From: Dyella sp. RRB7
Lineage (GTDB): Bacteria; Pseudomonadota; Gammaproteobacteria; Xanthomonadales; Rhodanobacteraceae
Assembly (NCBI RefSeq): GCF_022761115.1
Contig: NZ_JAKWJS010000003.1
Location: 248,001-312,000 of the forward strand
Length of the DNA stretch: 64,000 bases
Reading direction: 5' to 3'
Positions 16,158 to 29,079 of this stretch are shown piece by piece (the stretch's first letter is position 1; every line of letters begins with the position of its first letter). The notes under the pieces are model-generated. The model saw nothing but the letters and a program-made list of their open reading frames with translations, had not been told where the DNA came from and searched no databases. The translations under genes and the position numbers were made by a program.

Positions 16158-19022
16158 TCAGAACCAGCGGCGATCTTCGCCCGGCCCTTCCACATTGCTG
16201 ATGCAGCGATCGCACAACTCCGGATGCGCGGGATGCGTGCCCACGTCATCACGGCGATGCCAGCAGCGCACGCACTTGGCCGCGTCACTCACCGTGGCCG
16301 AGACCCAGACATCGGCGCCTTCCAGCTCGGTAAGCACCGCGTCGGCGGGCTGGCCACCGGCCAGGTCCAGGCGCAGGTCCGAGGTGATGAAGAAGAAGCG
16401 CAGCTCCGAGGCCGCCGGCGCATAGCGCGACACGATAGCCGGATCGGCATGGATCGCCAGCTTGGCTTCCAGCGAGGCGCCGATCTGCTCGCTCTTGCGC
16501 ATGCCTTCGAGCACGCGCGAAGCGGTGTCGCGGATGGCCAGCAAATCGGACCAGTAGCGGCGCTGTTCCGGCGAACCCTGCGTGGCGGCCAGGCCCTCGT
16601 ACCAGGTTTCGAACAGCACGCTCTCGCCACGCTGGCCCGGCAGGCTCCGCCAGATTTCCTCGGCGGTGAAGCTCAGCACCGGCGCCAGCCAGCGCACCAG
16701 CGCCTCGGCGATGCGGTACATCGCGCTCTGCGCGCTGCGGCGACCATGGCTGTCGGTCGGCATCGTGTAGAGACGATCCTTGGTGATGTCGAGGTACAGC
16801 GCACCCAGTTCGTTGGTGCAGAAGTTCTGCACGCGCTGCACGATCTCGGGGAAGTCGTAGCGGTCATACGCGGCCGTCACGGCCTGCTGCACGTCATAGG
16901 CTTGCTGCACGGCCCACTGGTCCAGCAGCAGGCTTTCTTCCACCGGCACCAGGTGCCTGGTGGGATCGAAACCATCGAGGTTGCCGAGCAGGAAGCGCGC
17001 GGTGTTGCGGATGCGACGATAGGTGTCGGACACGCGCTTGAGGATCTCGTCCGACAGCGACATCTCGTTGCGGTAGTCGGTCGAGCAGATCCACAGGCGC
17101 AGGATGTCCGCGCCCAGCGTCTTCATGATGTCCTGCGGCTCGATGCCGTTGCCCAGCGACTTGGACATCTTGCGGCCCTGCGCATCCACGGTGAAGCCGT
17201 GGGTGAGCACGTCCTGGTACGGCGCGCGCGCGAACATCGCCGCCGAGGTGAGCAAGGACGACTGGAACCAGCCGCGATGCTGGTCGGAGCCTTCCAGGTA
17301 CATCACCTTGTAGCTGGATGCCTTGCCCTGCTGCAGCTCCGGGCGCTGGCCGACCACGGCGAAATGGCTCACGCCGGAATCGAACCACACGTCGAGCACG
17401 TCGAGGACTTTCTCGTAATCCTTGGCCTGGTCGCCCAGCAACTCGGCCGCATCGAGCGCGTACCACGCATCGATGCCGCCCTGCTCCATGCGCTTGGCCA
17501 CCTGCTCCAGCAGCGCAACGCTGTCCGGATGCGGTTCCTGCGTGGCCTTGTGCACGAACAACGCGATCGGCACGCCCCAGGTACGCTGGCGCGAGATGCA
17601 CCAGTCGGGACGGTCGCCCACCATGCCGGCAATGCGTTCCTCACCCCAGCCCGGCACCCAGCGTACCTGCTTGATCGCGTCGAGCGCGGTCTGGCGCAGG
17701 CCCTGCTGTTCCATGCTGATGAACCACTGCGGCGTGGTGCGGAAGATCACCGGCGTCTTGTGGCGCCAGCAATGCGGATAGCTGTGCTCGATCTTGGCGA
17801 AGGCCAGCAGCACGCCACGGCGGCGCAGCAGTTCGACGATGACGTCGTTGGCCTTCCACACGTGCAGACCGGCGATCACCGTACCGTCGAGCGCCGCCGG
17901 CGTATCCGCGCGGAAGGTGCCGCGGCTTTCGATGTAATTGAGCGTGTCGATGCCGTACTGGCGCGACACCACGAAATCTTCCACGCCATGGTCGGGCGAG
18001 GTGTGCACGGCGCCGGTGCCGTCTTCGGCGGAGACATGCTCGCCGAGCAGCACGGGCACTTCCCGCGGGTAGAACGGATGCTTCAGCAGCGTGTGCTCCA
18101 GCGCCTGGCCGGCGACCTGGCCGAGCACCTGCACGTCGTCGAGGCCGTAACGCTGCGCCACTTTCTCCACCAGCGCGGTGGCGACCACCAGCAGCACGCG
18201 CTGGCCATCGCGCGGCTTGGCCTCGATCAGCGCGTAGTCGAGATCGGCGCCCAGCGACACCGCCAGGCTTTCCGGCAGCGTCCACGGCGTGGTGGTCCAG
18301 ATCGGGATGGCCACGACGGCGTCGCCCGCATCCACGCCGAACTTCCGCGCAAGCGCCTTGGGGTCCACGGCGTCATAGGCCACATCCACCGCCGGCGAGG
18401 ACTTGTCGGCGTATTCGATCTCCGCCTCGGCCAGCGCCGAGCCGCAATCGAAGCACCAGTACACCGGCTTGGCGCCACGCACCACGTGGCCGTTGGCGAC
18501 GATCTTGGCCAGCGCGCGCACCATGTCGGCTTCGTACTTGAAGTCCATGGTGCGGTACGGGTGTTCCCAGTCGCCGAGCACGCCCAGGCGCTTGAAGTCG
18601 GCGCGCTGCAGGTCGATCTGCTGCTGCGCGTACTCGCGGCATTTCTGGCGGAAGGCCGCGGCGTCGAGCTTGTCGCCCGCCTTGCCGAACTTCTTTTCCA
18701 CCGCGATTTCGATCGGCAGGCCGTGGCAATCCCAACCCGGCACGTAGGGCGCGCGATAGCCGGCCAGCAGGCGCGACTTCACCACCACGTCCTTGAGCAC
18801 CTTGTTGACCGCGTGGCCCAGGTGAATGGCGCCATTGGCATACGGCGGGCCATCGTGCAGCACGAACACCTTGTCGCGTCCGGCAGCATGCTGCTGGATC
18901 TGCTCATAGCGCCCGGCCTGCTGCCAATCGGCCAGCCACACGGGCTCGCGCTTGGGCAGGTCGCCACGCATCGGGAAATCCGTCTGCGGCAGGTTGATGG
19001 TGTTCTTGTAATCCTGGGTCAT
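16158..19022 (-). CDS. ileS: Isoleucyl-tRNA synthetase
   Basis: 954-residue class I aminoacyl-tRNA synthetase. The HIGH motif is HLGH (residues 67-70) within [12 protein letters not shown], and KMSKS is KMSKSLGNG near residue 617. The editing domain lies in the intervening CP1 region and the C-terminal zinc-binding part contains [11 protein letters not shown] and ELCDRC. Length and the C-terminal zinc finger place it in the bacterial IleS1 type. The start ATG has AGG a few nt upstream. It is transcribed after ribF. Confidence 0.96.
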   Translation of the reverse strand: MTQDYKNTINLPQTDFPMRGDLPKREPVWLADWQQAGRYEQIQQHAAGRDKVFVLHDGPPYANGAIHLGHAVNKVLKDVVVKSRLLAGYRAPYVPGWDCHGLPIEIAVEKKFGKAGDKLDAAAFRQKCREYAQQQIDLQRADFKRLGVLGDWEHPYRTMDFKYEADMVRALAKIVANGHVVRGAKPVYWCFDCGSALAEAEIEYADKSSPAVDVAYDAVDPKALARKFGVDAGDAVVAIPIWTTTPWTLPESLAVSLGADLDYALIEAKPRDGQRVLLVVATALVEKVAQRYGLDDVQVLGQVAGQALEHTLLKHPFYPREVPVLLGEHVSAEDGTGAVHTSPDHGVEDFVVSRQYGIDTLNYIESRGTFRADTPAALDGTVIAGLHVWKANDVIVELLRRRGVLLAFAKIEHSYPHCWRHKTPVIFRTTPQWFISMEQQGLRQTALDAIKQVRWVPGWGEERIAGMVGDRPDWCISRQRTWGVPIALFVHKATQEPHPDSVALLEQVAKRMEQGGIDAWYALDAAELLGDQAKDYEKVLDVLDVWFDSGVSHFAVVGQRPELQQGKASSYKVMYLEGSDQHRGWFQSSLLTSAAMFARAPYQDVLTHGFTVDAQGRKMSKSLGNGIEPQDIMKTLGADILRLWICSTDYRNEMSLSDEILKRVSDTYRRIRNTARFLLGNLDGFDPTRHLVPVEESLLLDQWAVQQAYDVQQAVTAAYDRYDFPEIVQRVQNFCTNELGALYLDITKDRLYTMPTDSHGRRSAQSAMYRIAEALVRWLAPVLSFTAEEIWRSLPGQRGESVLFETWYEGLAATQGSPEQRRYWSDLLAIRDTASRVLEGMRKSEQIGASLEAKLAIHADPAIVSRYAPAASELRFFFITSDLRLDLAGGQPADAVLTELEGADVWVSATVSDAAKCVRCWHRRDDVGTHPAHPELCDRCISNVEGPGEDRRWF

Positions 19023-19133
19023 TGCCTGAGTGCCGTCGGGTGGTAGCTGGCGCGGCCCGGCCGCTGCCGTTGATGTTTCGGTGCACGCCGCCCGGGCTGG
19101 GCGGAAACGCGAACGTTACCGGATTTGCGCCGG

Positions 19134-20087
19134 CTACGCCTCGCTCAGGCGAGGATTCATGCCCAGCACCTCGCGCGCCTGGCGCGCATCGAGCGCCATC
19201 TGCGCCTTCAATGCCTCCAGGCCGTCGAATTTCTGCTCGTCGCGCAACTTGGCCACGAACTCCACCGCCATGCGCTGGCCGTAGAGATCGCCATCGAAAT
19301 CGAACAGGTGGACTTCCAGCAGCGGCTCGGCCACCTCGTTGACGGTCGGCCGACTGCCAAGGCTGGCCACGCCGGGCCAACTGCATTCGCCCTCGCCCAA
19401 CCCCACGCGCACGGCAAAAATGCCATGCACCGGGCTGGTACGGTCACGCAGGTGGATATTGGCGGTGGGATAGCCCAGCGTGCGGCCCAGCTGATGGCCG
19501 TACTCCACCTTGCCCTCGATCACGAACGGACGGCCAAGCAGCGGCGCCGCCCCGGCGAATTCCCCCGCCCCCAGCAGCATGCGGACCCGCGTGGCGGAGA
19601 CGCGGGCGCCATCGAGCAGCACCGCGGGCATGGTGCGGGCCACGAAACCGTTCGCCGCACCCATCGCCTCCAGCAGGGCGACATCGCCGCCACGCTTGTG
19701 GCCGAAGCGGAAGTCGCCGCCCACCCACACCTCGCGCGCGGCCAGCCGATCCACCAGCACGCGGCGCACGAAATCCTCGGCGGACATCGCGGTCAGCGCG
19801 CGATTGAAGCGCAGCAGCAGCACTTCCCGCATGCCGGCCGCATCGAAGCCGCGCAGCTTCTCGCGCACGCTGGACAGGCGCGGCACCGGCTCCGGCGAAA
19901 AATAGGCCCGCGGCAACGGCTCGAAGCTCACCGCCACCGGCGTCAGCCCAAGTTCGTCCGCTCGCTCACGCACCTGCGCCAGCAAGGCCTGGTGACCCCG
20001 ATGCAAGCCATCGAACGCACCAACGGCCACTACGCTGCCGCCGGGAGCCAGACAGGTGCCGGCGACATCCCTGGAAAGTCTCATCAT
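19134..20087 (-). CDS. ribF: Bifunctional riboflavin kinase / FAD synthetase
   Basis: 317-residue enzyme making FMN from riboflavin and then FAD. The N-terminal adenylyltransferase domain shows VGAFDGLHRGHQ and the C-terminal riboflavin kinase domain shows GYPTANIHL. The start is one of two adjacent ATGs (20087 or 20084). The frame open to 20186 lies in a repeat element and is not used. A consensus TATAAT lies 6 nt upstream of the first ATG, so the message may be nearly leaderless. It sits between murJ and ileS in the usual order. Confidence 0.94.
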   Translation of the reverse strand: MMRLSRDVAGTCLAPGGSVVAVGAFDGLHRGHQALLAQVRERADELGLTPVAVSFEPLPRAYFSPEPVPRLSSVREKLRGFDAAGMREVLLLRFNRALTAMSAEDFVRRVLVDRLAAREVWVGGDFRFGHKRGGDVALLEAMGAANGFVARTMPAVLLDGARVSATRVRMLLGAGEFAGAAPLLGRPFVIEGKVEYGHQLGRTLGYPTANIHLRDRTSPVHGIFAVRVGLGEGECSWPGVASLGSRPTVNEVAEPLLEVHLFDFDGDLYGQRMAVEFVAKLRDEQKFDGLEALKAQMALDARQAREVLGMNPRLSEA

Positions 20088-20093
20088 CCGCCG

Positions 20094-20099
20094 ATTATA
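20094..20099 (-). promoter_or_regulatory. -10 hexamer TATAAT directly upstream of ribF
   Basis: Consensus TATAAT on the minus strand, followed by CGGCGG and then ATG-ATG. Transcription would start at or next to the first ATG. No convincing -35 was found at 16-18 bp. Confidence 0.4.
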
Positions 20100-20132
20100 G
20101 CGGCTGGAGACTGGCAACCTGCGTTCTGCAGG

Positions 20133-20214
20133 CCCCGCGAAAGCGGCGATCCAGTGACTTCCCGCCAAATCACAAGACCAAGGCACTGGCCCCCCCGCTT
20201 TCGCGGGGATGACG
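20133..20214. repeat. REPIN-like inverted repeat, copy 1 (murJ-ribF gap)
   Basis: Two small hairpins in opposite orientation, CCGC-GAAA-GCGG (20135-20146) and CCGC-TTTC-GCGG (about 20195-20206), flank a middle part with ATCCAGTGACTT and AAGGCACTGG. The layout and the flanking words (ATCCAG-GACTT, AAGGCACTGG, GGATGACG) match the element at 22541-22643, so they are two copies of one family. Confidence 0.6.
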
Positions 20215-20237
20215 CGTAGGGCGCGCCCGGATTGACG

Positions 20238-21845
20238 TCAAACGCCCCGCAACTCGCTCAGCCGGAAGCCCGCCGCAAACAGCGTCACCACATAGGCGCC
20301 ACCACCGGCCGCCACCAGCACGGCCAGATGCCAGACGCGGGTCCACTTCGGCGCCTCGGTCCAGTCCGGCCACAGCCACATGCCCAGCAGCAACACGGCG
20401 ACCATCACCGCGCAGGCCAGCACCAGTCGCAGCATATGGCGCGCCCAGCCCGGCTGGCGCTGATACACGCCCGCCTGCCGCAACCAGCGCCAGAGCAGGC
20501 CCAGATTGATATAGCTGGCGATGGCGCTGGCCATGCCCAGCGCCATGTGCAGGCCCGGCACAGCGGCCACGCCATCCAGCCACGGCAGCTGCTTCTGCGC
20601 CGGCGTGGCCCACAAGCCAAACAGCAAGGCCACGAACAGCACGTTGAGCCCCATGTTGGCCACCAGCGAGGCCACGCCGGCACGCACCGGCGTCTTGGTG
20701 TCCTGGCGCGCGTAGAACGCGGGCAGCGCTACCTTGACCAGCGCGAACGCCGGCAGGCCGAAACTCAACGCGGTGATCGACAGCGTCGCCATGCGCGTGT
20801 CGAACGGGGTGAACTGGCCGTGCTGGAACAGCGTCGCCACCAGCGGCTTGGCCAGCAGCATCAGCGCGAACATCGCCGGCACCGCGATCAGCAAGGTGAT
20901 GCGCAAGCCCCAGTCCAGCGCCTTGGAGAAACCGTCCCGATCGGTGGTGACGTGATGGCGCGACAGCGACGGCAGGATCACCGTGCCCAGCGCCACGCCG
21001 AACAGGCCCAGCGGCAGTTCCAGGAAACGGTCGGCCTGCGACAACCAGCTCTGCGACCCGGTCATCAGGTAGGCCGCGATCACCGTGTCCAGCAGCAGGT
21101 TGATCTGCGCGATCGAGGAGCCGAACAGAGTCGGCACCATCAGCTTGAGGATGCGGCGCACGTCCGGATGGCTCCAGCCCCAACGCGGCAAGGTCAGCAG
21201 ATCCAGCCCGCGCAACGATGGCATCTGGAACAGCAGCTGCAGGATGCCCGCCACCAGGATCGCCCAGCCCATCGCCATGATCGGCGGATTCAGATGGCGC
21301 GACAGCCACAGCGCGCCCCCGATCATGCACAGGTTGAGGATCACCGGCGTCAGCGCCGGCAGCGCGAAGCGATGGAAGCTATTGAGCGCACCGCCGGAAA
21401 GTGCGGTCAGCGATACAAACAAAAGGAATGGAAACGTAAGGCGCAGCAGCTGGGTCGTAAGCGCGAACTTCTCCGGCGTATCTGCCGCCCCCTGCGAAAA
21501 CAAGGAAGCCACCTGGGGCGCGAAGATCACGCCCAGCGCGGTGATCACCAGCAGCACGCCACCCAGCGTGCCCGATACGCGGGACATCAGCTGCTTGAGG
21601 TCCTCATGGCTGCGCTTTTCCTTCACCTCGGTGAACACCGGCACGAAGGCGGTGGAGAACGAGCCTTCCGCGAACAGCCGGCGCATGAAGTTGGGAATGC
21701 GAAACGCCACCCAGAACGCGTCCGTCGCCGCATTGGCGCCGAACACCGCATTGATGGACATGTCCCGGACCAGACCGAGTACGCGCGAAATCATGGTCAT
21801 GCTGCTGAACGACAGCAGCCCACGGAACATGCTGGGAGACTTCAT
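20238..21845 (-). CDS. murJ: Lipid II flippase MurJ (MviN)
   Basis: 535-residue polytopic membrane protein of the MOP superfamily that flips lipid-linked peptidoglycan precursor across the inner membrane. The sequence is almost entirely hydrophobic segments, consistent with 14 helices. N-terminal signatures are SRVLGLVRDM, GANAATDAFWVAFRIPN and FAEGSFSTAFVPVF. The ATG at 21845 is chosen because conservation begins at MKSPSMFRG. The frame extends 46 codons further without similarity. It is divergent from rpsT and upstream of ribF, as in many gammaproteobacteria. Confidence 0.94.
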   Translation of the reverse strand: MKSPSMFRGLLSFSSMTMISRVLGLVRDMSINAVFGANAATDAFWVAFRIPNFMRRLFAEGSFSTAFVPVFTEVKEKRSHEDLKQLMSRVSGTLGGVLLVITALGVIFAPQVASLFSQGAADTPEKFALTTQLLRLTFPFLLFVSLTALSGGALNSFHRFALPALTPVILNLCMIGGALWLSRHLNPPIMAMGWAILVAGILQLLFQMPSLRGLDLLTLPRWGWSHPDVRRILKLMVPTLFGSSIAQINLLLDTVIAAYLMTGSQSWLSQADRFLELPLGLFGVALGTVILPSLSRHHVTTDRDGFSKALDWGLRITLLIAVPAMFALMLLAKPLVATLFQHGQFTPFDTRMATLSITALSFGLPAFALVKVALPAFYARQDTKTPVRAGVASLVANMGLNVLFVALLFGLWATPAQKQLPWLDGVAAVPGLHMALGMASAIASYINLGLLWRWLRQAGVYQRQPGWARHMLRLVLACAVMVAVLLLGMWLWPDWTEAPKWTRVWHLAVLVAAGGGAYVVTLFAAGFRLSELRGV

Positions 21846-22042
21846 GCCTCTGACGACGCCTATGCTTGAGTGGATACCGGCCGCGTCGAAACCGACTCCC
21901 CGCCCGGAAAGGCGCATAGTGTGACAGCGGTTGTGGGCGAGATCACGACGCAAACGTGGCATAATGCAGCCCGCCTGCCCCACCCCGACGCCCTACCGAT
22001 GGCGCCACACCGGGCGGAGCACCTTGACAAACGGCTAAGCTG

Positions 22043-22071
22043 TTGACGCTGCGGCGCATTGGCCGCATAAT
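22043..22071 (+). promoter_or_regulatory. Sigma-70 promoter for rpsT
   Basis: TTGACG (22043-22048), 17-bp spacer, CATAAT (22066-22071). The transcript would start about 33 nt before the rpsT start codon. Confidence 0.75.
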
Positions 22072-22110
22072 TGCCGTCTTTTTCCAACCCAGCAATTCCG
22101 GAGTTCTACC

Positions 22111-22374
22111 TTGGCCAACATCAAGTCCGCGAAGAAGCGCGCGCGCCAGTCCGAGCAGCGCCGCCTGCGCAACGTCAGCGCCCGTTCCATGGTGCGCACC
22201 GCCCTCAAGAAGGTCGTCAAGGCCATCGAGAACAAGGACAAGGCTGCCGCCGTCGAGGCTTTTGCCGCCGCGCAGCCCGTCATGGATCGTTACGCCGCCC
22301 GCGGCCTGATCCACAAGAACAAGGCCGCTCGCCACAAGAGCCGCCTCAACGCGAAGATCCGCGAGCTGGCGTAA
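22111..22374 (+). CDS. rpsT: 30S ribosomal protein S20
   Basis: 87-residue S20, a helical 16S rRNA-binding protein of the small subunit. The N-terminus [17 protein letters not shown] and the ending [17 protein letters not shown] are diagnostic. It starts with TTG, with CCGGAG 7 nt upstream. In E. coli rpsT also begins with UUG and the weak start is part of autoregulation; the same control is plausible here. The gene is monocistronic between its own promoter and a triplicated terminator. Confidence 0.97.
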   Translation: MANIKSAKKRARQSEQRRLRNVSARSMVRTALKKVVKAIENKDKAAAVEAFAAAQPVMDRYAARGLIHKNKAARHKSRLNAKIRELA

Positions 22375-22408
22375 GCCAGGTTTACGCGACAATCGGGTTG
22401 GCGAAAAA

Positions 22409-22516
22409 GCCGGCGCAAGCCGGCTTTTTTGTGTTGGATGAAGAGCGAGGCCGGCGCAAGCCGGCTTTTTTGTGTTGGATGAAGAGCGGGGCCGGCGCAA
22501 GCCGGCTTTTTTGTGT
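22409..22516 (+). terminator. Three tandem rho-independent terminators after rpsT
   Basis: The unit GCCGGC-GCAA-GCCGGC-T6 occurs three times with a 41-bp period (hairpins at 22409-22424, 22450-22465 and 22491-22506). The 19-bp spacers after the T-runs differ by a single base, and the third copy stops after GTGT. Each unit is a complete terminator in the rpsT direction. Confidence 0.9.
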
Positions 22517-22540
22517 GCGCGCGAAACTTGGGCCCACAAC

Positions 22541-22643
22541 CGTCATTCCGGCGAAAGCCGGAATCCAGCGACTTAAACCCGTCGATTAGGCTGCAGACCC
22601 GCGCCTCCAAAGGCACTGGATGCCGGCTTTCGCCGGAATGACG
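22541..22643. repeat. REPIN-like inverted repeat, copy 2 (rpsT-obgE gap)
   Basis: 27-bp arms at 22541-22567 and 22617-22643 are inverted copies with one mismatch. Each arm itself contains the palindrome TTCCGGCGAAAGCCGGAA or its near copy. The 49-bp middle holds no gene. The layout is shared with the element at 20133-20214. Confidence 0.75.
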
Positions 22644-22645
22644 GC

Positions 22646-22673
22646 AAAAAAGAAGGCGACCCGGGGCCGCCTT
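22646..22673 (-). terminator. Rho-independent terminator of obgE
   Basis: On the minus strand AAGGCGGCC pairs with GGTCGCCTT (9 bp with one G-U, loop CCG), followed by CTTTTTT. It lies 33 nt beyond the obgE stop. Confidence 0.75.
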
Positions 22674-22705
22674 GCTTTCGTCATGCGACACCCGCGACCG
22701 CGGCG

Positions 22706-23824
<1,119 letters not shown>

Positions 23825-23888
23825 TCAGTGCATCATAAGGGATTACCGGACCGGCTTATTTCCGCCCCAACCCCTGGCCCTCTCTCAG

Positions 23889-23920
23889 AAAAAACAAAGG
23901 CCCCGCCAAGGCGGGGCCTT
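23889..23920 (-). terminator. Rho-independent terminator after rplU-rpmA
   Basis: On the minus strand an 11-bp GC-rich stem (arms 23897-23907 and 23910-23920) with a two-base apical loop is followed by TGTTTTTTC. It lies 20 nt after rpmA and should end most ribosomal-protein transcripts before obgE. Confidence 0.8.
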
Positions 23921-23940
23921 CGCTGCAGCATCGCCGGGAA

Positions 23941-24198
23941 TTAACCCTTGACGACGCTGACGAACTTGCGGTTGTTCTCGCCGCGCGTCTTGAACTCGAC
24001 GGTACCGTCGACCAGCGCGAACAGCGTGTGGTCACGGCCCAGGCCCACGCCGGTGCCGGCATGGAACTTGGTACCGCGCTGACGCACGATGATGTTGCCG
24101 GCTTCGATGGCCTGGCCACCGTACACCTTGACGCCGAGGTACTTCGGGTTCGAATCGCGACCGTTGCGGCTGGAACCTACGCCTTTTTTATGTGCCAT
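23941..24198 (-). CDS. rpmA: 50S ribosomal protein L27
   Basis: 85-residue L27. The N-terminus [16 protein letters not shown] reaches toward the peptidyl-transferase centre, and [17 protein letters not shown] and [12 protein letters not shown] are conserved family segments. It begins at residue 2 of the mature form without the cleavable extension found in Firmicutes. It is 19 nt downstream of rplU and co-transcribed from the promoter at 24600-24629. Confidence 0.97.
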   Translation of the reverse strand: MAHKKGVGSSRNGRDSNPKYLGVKVYGGQAIEAGNIIVRQRGTKFHAGTGVGLGRDHTLFALVDGTVEFKTRGENNRKFVSVVKG

Positions 24199-24217
24199 GA
24201 CTCAATGCTCCAGTTGC

Positions 24218-24532
24218 TCAGGCGTTGATGCCCGTGATCTCGACTTCGGTGAAATGCTGACGATGTCCCTGCTGCTTCTTGTGGTGCTTGCGGCGGCGGA
24301 ACTTGATGATGCGGACCTTGTCGGCACGGCCGTGCTTGCGCACGGTGGCGCTGACGGTGGCACCGGCCACGGTGGGCGCACCGACGGTGATCGACTCACC
24401 GGCACCGACCAGCAGGACCTGGTCGAAGGTGAAGGCGGCGCCTTCTTCGGCGTTCAGCAACTCCACGCGCAGGACGTCGCCCTGCTGAACGCGGTACTGC
24501 TTGCCGCCGGTCTTGATGACTGCGTAACTCAT
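24218..24532 (-). CDS. rplU: 50S ribosomal protein L21
   Basis: 104-residue L21 that binds 23S rRNA. It starts [18 protein letters not shown] and contains the basic [20 protein letters not shown] segment. The ATG at 24532 gives the conserved N-terminus. The frame stays open 18 codons further but covers the untranslated leader. Leader sequence GAAGGGATAATCCC precedes the start. Confidence 0.97.
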   Translation of the reverse strand: MSYAVIKTGGKQYRVQQGDVLRVELLNAEEGAAFTFDQVLLVGAGESITVGAPTVAGATVSATVRKHGRADKVRIIKFRRRKHHKKQQGHRQHFTEVEITGINA

Positions 24533-24599
24533 GGGATTATCCCTTCTGTCGTTATTCTCTTGGGCTCGCCAGGCGAAAAGCGGCACTGGCGAACTGCGG

Positions 24600-24629
24600 A
24601 GTATAGCGAGGCCGGCTGGCGGTGGTCAA
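24600..24629 (-). promoter_or_regulatory. Sigma-70 promoter for rplU-rpmA
   Basis: On the minus strand TTGACC (24629-24624), 18-bp spacer, TATACT (24605-24600). The transcript start would be about 60 nt before rplU. The -35 lies inside a perfect inverted repeat, GGTGGTCA/TGACCACC (24621-24641, loop of 5), which could be an operator or the 3' hairpin of the upstream gene. Confidence 0.75.
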
Positions 24630-24669
24630 TTACTGACCACCCATCGCGAGACAGCCGCCGGACAGCCGG

Positions 24670-25422
24670 TCATTGACCGTTCTGGGCCGGCGTGGCCGTG
24701 GCGCCAGCGGCGGCCTTGGCGGGAGCCTTGGTCGCTGGCTTGGCTTCGGCCTTGGCCGGTGCCTTGGAGGGCGTGGCGGCCTTCTTTACGGGTGCCTTGG
24801 TGGTCTTCTTGGCCGGCGCCTTGGGCTTGGTCTTCGCTGGCGCCTTCGAGGCGGCCTTGGCCGGCGCCTCTTCCGCGTCGTCGTCCGTGGCCTTCAGCGC
24901 CACGCCACCGGCAAGGGCGGCCGCGCCGATGCCGGCACTAGCGGTGGCGATCTTGGCCGGACAGCGGCCATTGGCGTCCAGGCTGCCCATCTGCTTGAGT
25001 TCTGAGATCATCTGCGCGCTGCGCTCATGGCTCCACTGCTGGCCCGCCTGATTGGCCTCGGCCATGGTGGTGGGCATCTCGTTGATGACCTTCTGGCCCA
25101 GCGGCGAACGATAGAACTTGAGCAGGCCATCCAGCTCGTCAGCGGTGAAGTGGTGCTGATAGACCGGCACCAGCCGGCCGATGAACAGCTGGGTCTGGCT
25201 GGCGTCCATGTAGTTCTGCCAGAAGTCGGGCGACACGCAGGGCATCGACTGCTGCAGGGTGGTGACCGCCTGGGTGTTCATCTGGGCCAGCATCTTGCCC
25301 ACGCCGACCACATCCATCAGCTGGCGCACCTGTTCCTCGCTGGCCGGAGCCGCCGTCGCCATCGCCTGGCCGCCGGCCATTGCAAGCGCCACCGCGGCGC
25401 CCCATTTCATCCACTTGACCAT
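24670..25422 (-). CDS. Exported DUF2059 protein with Lys/Ala/Pro-rich tail
   Basis: 250-residue protein with a signal peptide (about residues 1-24, ending AMA). A DUF2059 domain follows (about residues 75-130: [30 protein letters not shown]). A short Gly/Ala hydrophobic stretch near 160-172 follows, then a roughly 70-residue low-complexity tail built of KAPAK/KPA repeats. The tail resembles histone-H1-like or AlgP-like repeats, unusual on an exported protein. Function is unknown; DUF2059 proteins are thought to be periplasmic. The ATG at 25422 is used with AGAGAG upstream; an upstream GTG at 25428 would add two residues. Divergent from uvrA. Confidence 0.78.
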   Translation of the reverse strand: MVKWMKWGAAVALAMAGGQAMATAAPASEEQVRQLMDVVGVGKMLAQMNTQAVTTLQQSMPCVSPDFWQNYMDASQTQLFIGRLVPVYQHHFTADELDGLLKFYRSPLGQKVINEMPTTMAEANQAGQQWSHERSAQMISELKQMGSLDANGRCPAKIATASAGIGAAALAGGVALKATDDDAEEAPAKAASKAPAKTKPKAPAKKTTKAPVKKAATPSKAPAKAEAKPATKAPAKAAAGATATPAQNGQ

Positions 25423-25531
25423 CCGCACTCTCTATATCGCTGCGTCGGCCGGAAGCCGGCCAAAGATCCTATTAAGCCATAGTCGGCGCCGCCTTCCCTG
25501 AAGATGGCCGACAGGCAGCCACGCAGCCAAT

Positions 25532-25557
25532 AACTAACCTGGTTAGTTTGATATAGT
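25532..25557 (+). promoter_or_regulatory. uvrA promoter with overlapping 17-bp palindrome
   Basis: Extended -10 element TGA-TATAGT (TATAGT at 25552-25557) lies about 36 nt before the uvrA ATG. Immediately upstream, covering the -35 position, is the perfect palindrome AACTAACC-T-GGTTAGTT (25532-25548). Its position suggests an operator. It does not match the E. coli LexA box. Confidence 0.55.
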
Positions 25558-25592
25558 GCAGTTTTTCCCCCTCTCCACCCCACCCGGGCGAC

Positions 25593-28486
<2,894 letters not shown>

Positions 28487-28490
<4 letters not shown>

Positions 28491-28975
28491 GTTCCAGCGA
28501 TACGGCGCCCGCGAAACGCAAGCGTGCCGGGCACACCGAGGCAACGGACAGCACCCCGGCCACCGCGGCATCGGCCACGCGGCTTTACGTCGCGCCCATC
28601 ACCGTGCGCTGGCGCGACCTGGACGCGTTCAACCACGTCAACAACGCCAACTACCTCACCTATCTGGAGGAGGCGCGGCTGCAGTGGCTGCGGCATGTGC
28701 CGGGCTGGTTCGACGAGCATTCGATGCCGGTACTCGCCGCCAGCGAGATCAATTACCGCCGGCCGATCGAATGGCCCGCCGAACTGCATGTCGAGCTGTC
28801 TTGCGAACGGCTGGGCAACAGCTCCATCACCCTTGCCCACCGCATCCTCGACGCCGCTGACGGCGAGCGCCTGTACAGCGATGGACGCGTGGTGATGGTG
28901 TGGATGAACCCCGCCACCGGCAAGACGGTACCGCTGCCACAGTCGATCCGCGACGCGGCGGAAGGCGCTGCTTGA
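28487..28975 (+). CDS. Acyl-CoA thioesterase (4HBT hot-dog family, YbgC/FadM-like)
   Basis: 162-residue protein. After a 35-residue low-complexity N-terminus rich in Ala, Thr and Lys comes a single hot-dog domain with [18 protein letters not shown] and [10 protein letters not shown]. The Asp in the first motif is the catalytic residue of 4HBT thioesterases, which hydrolyse acyl-CoA esters. The start overlaps the uvrA stop (ATGA), suggesting translational coupling although no functional link with DNA repair is evident. The substrate cannot be told from sequence. Confidence 0.82.
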
Positions 28976-29014
28976 ACGGCGGCGCCGGCATTCGGGGTTA
29001 ACCCGTTCGACGCG

Positions 29015-29044
29015 ACGGATGTCGTAGCTTCACGCGACATCCGT
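29015..29044. repeat. Perfect 10-bp inverted repeat before the DUF4139 gene
   Basis: ACGGATGTCG (29015-29024) and CGACATCCGT (29035-29044) around a 10-nt loop. No T-run follows, so an operator or an RNA hairpin is more likely than a terminator. It ends 35 bp before the GTG start of the following gene. Confidence 0.5.
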
Positions 29045-29079
29045 AACATGCACGGCGACCACCCGAAAGGAGTTCGACC

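Noticed and set aside
16224-19046. 940-codon plus-strand frame opposite ileS
   Set aside because: It is the mirror of ileS in GC-rich DNA. Its translation is Arg/His/Ala-rich without domain features, while ileS has all its signature motifs.
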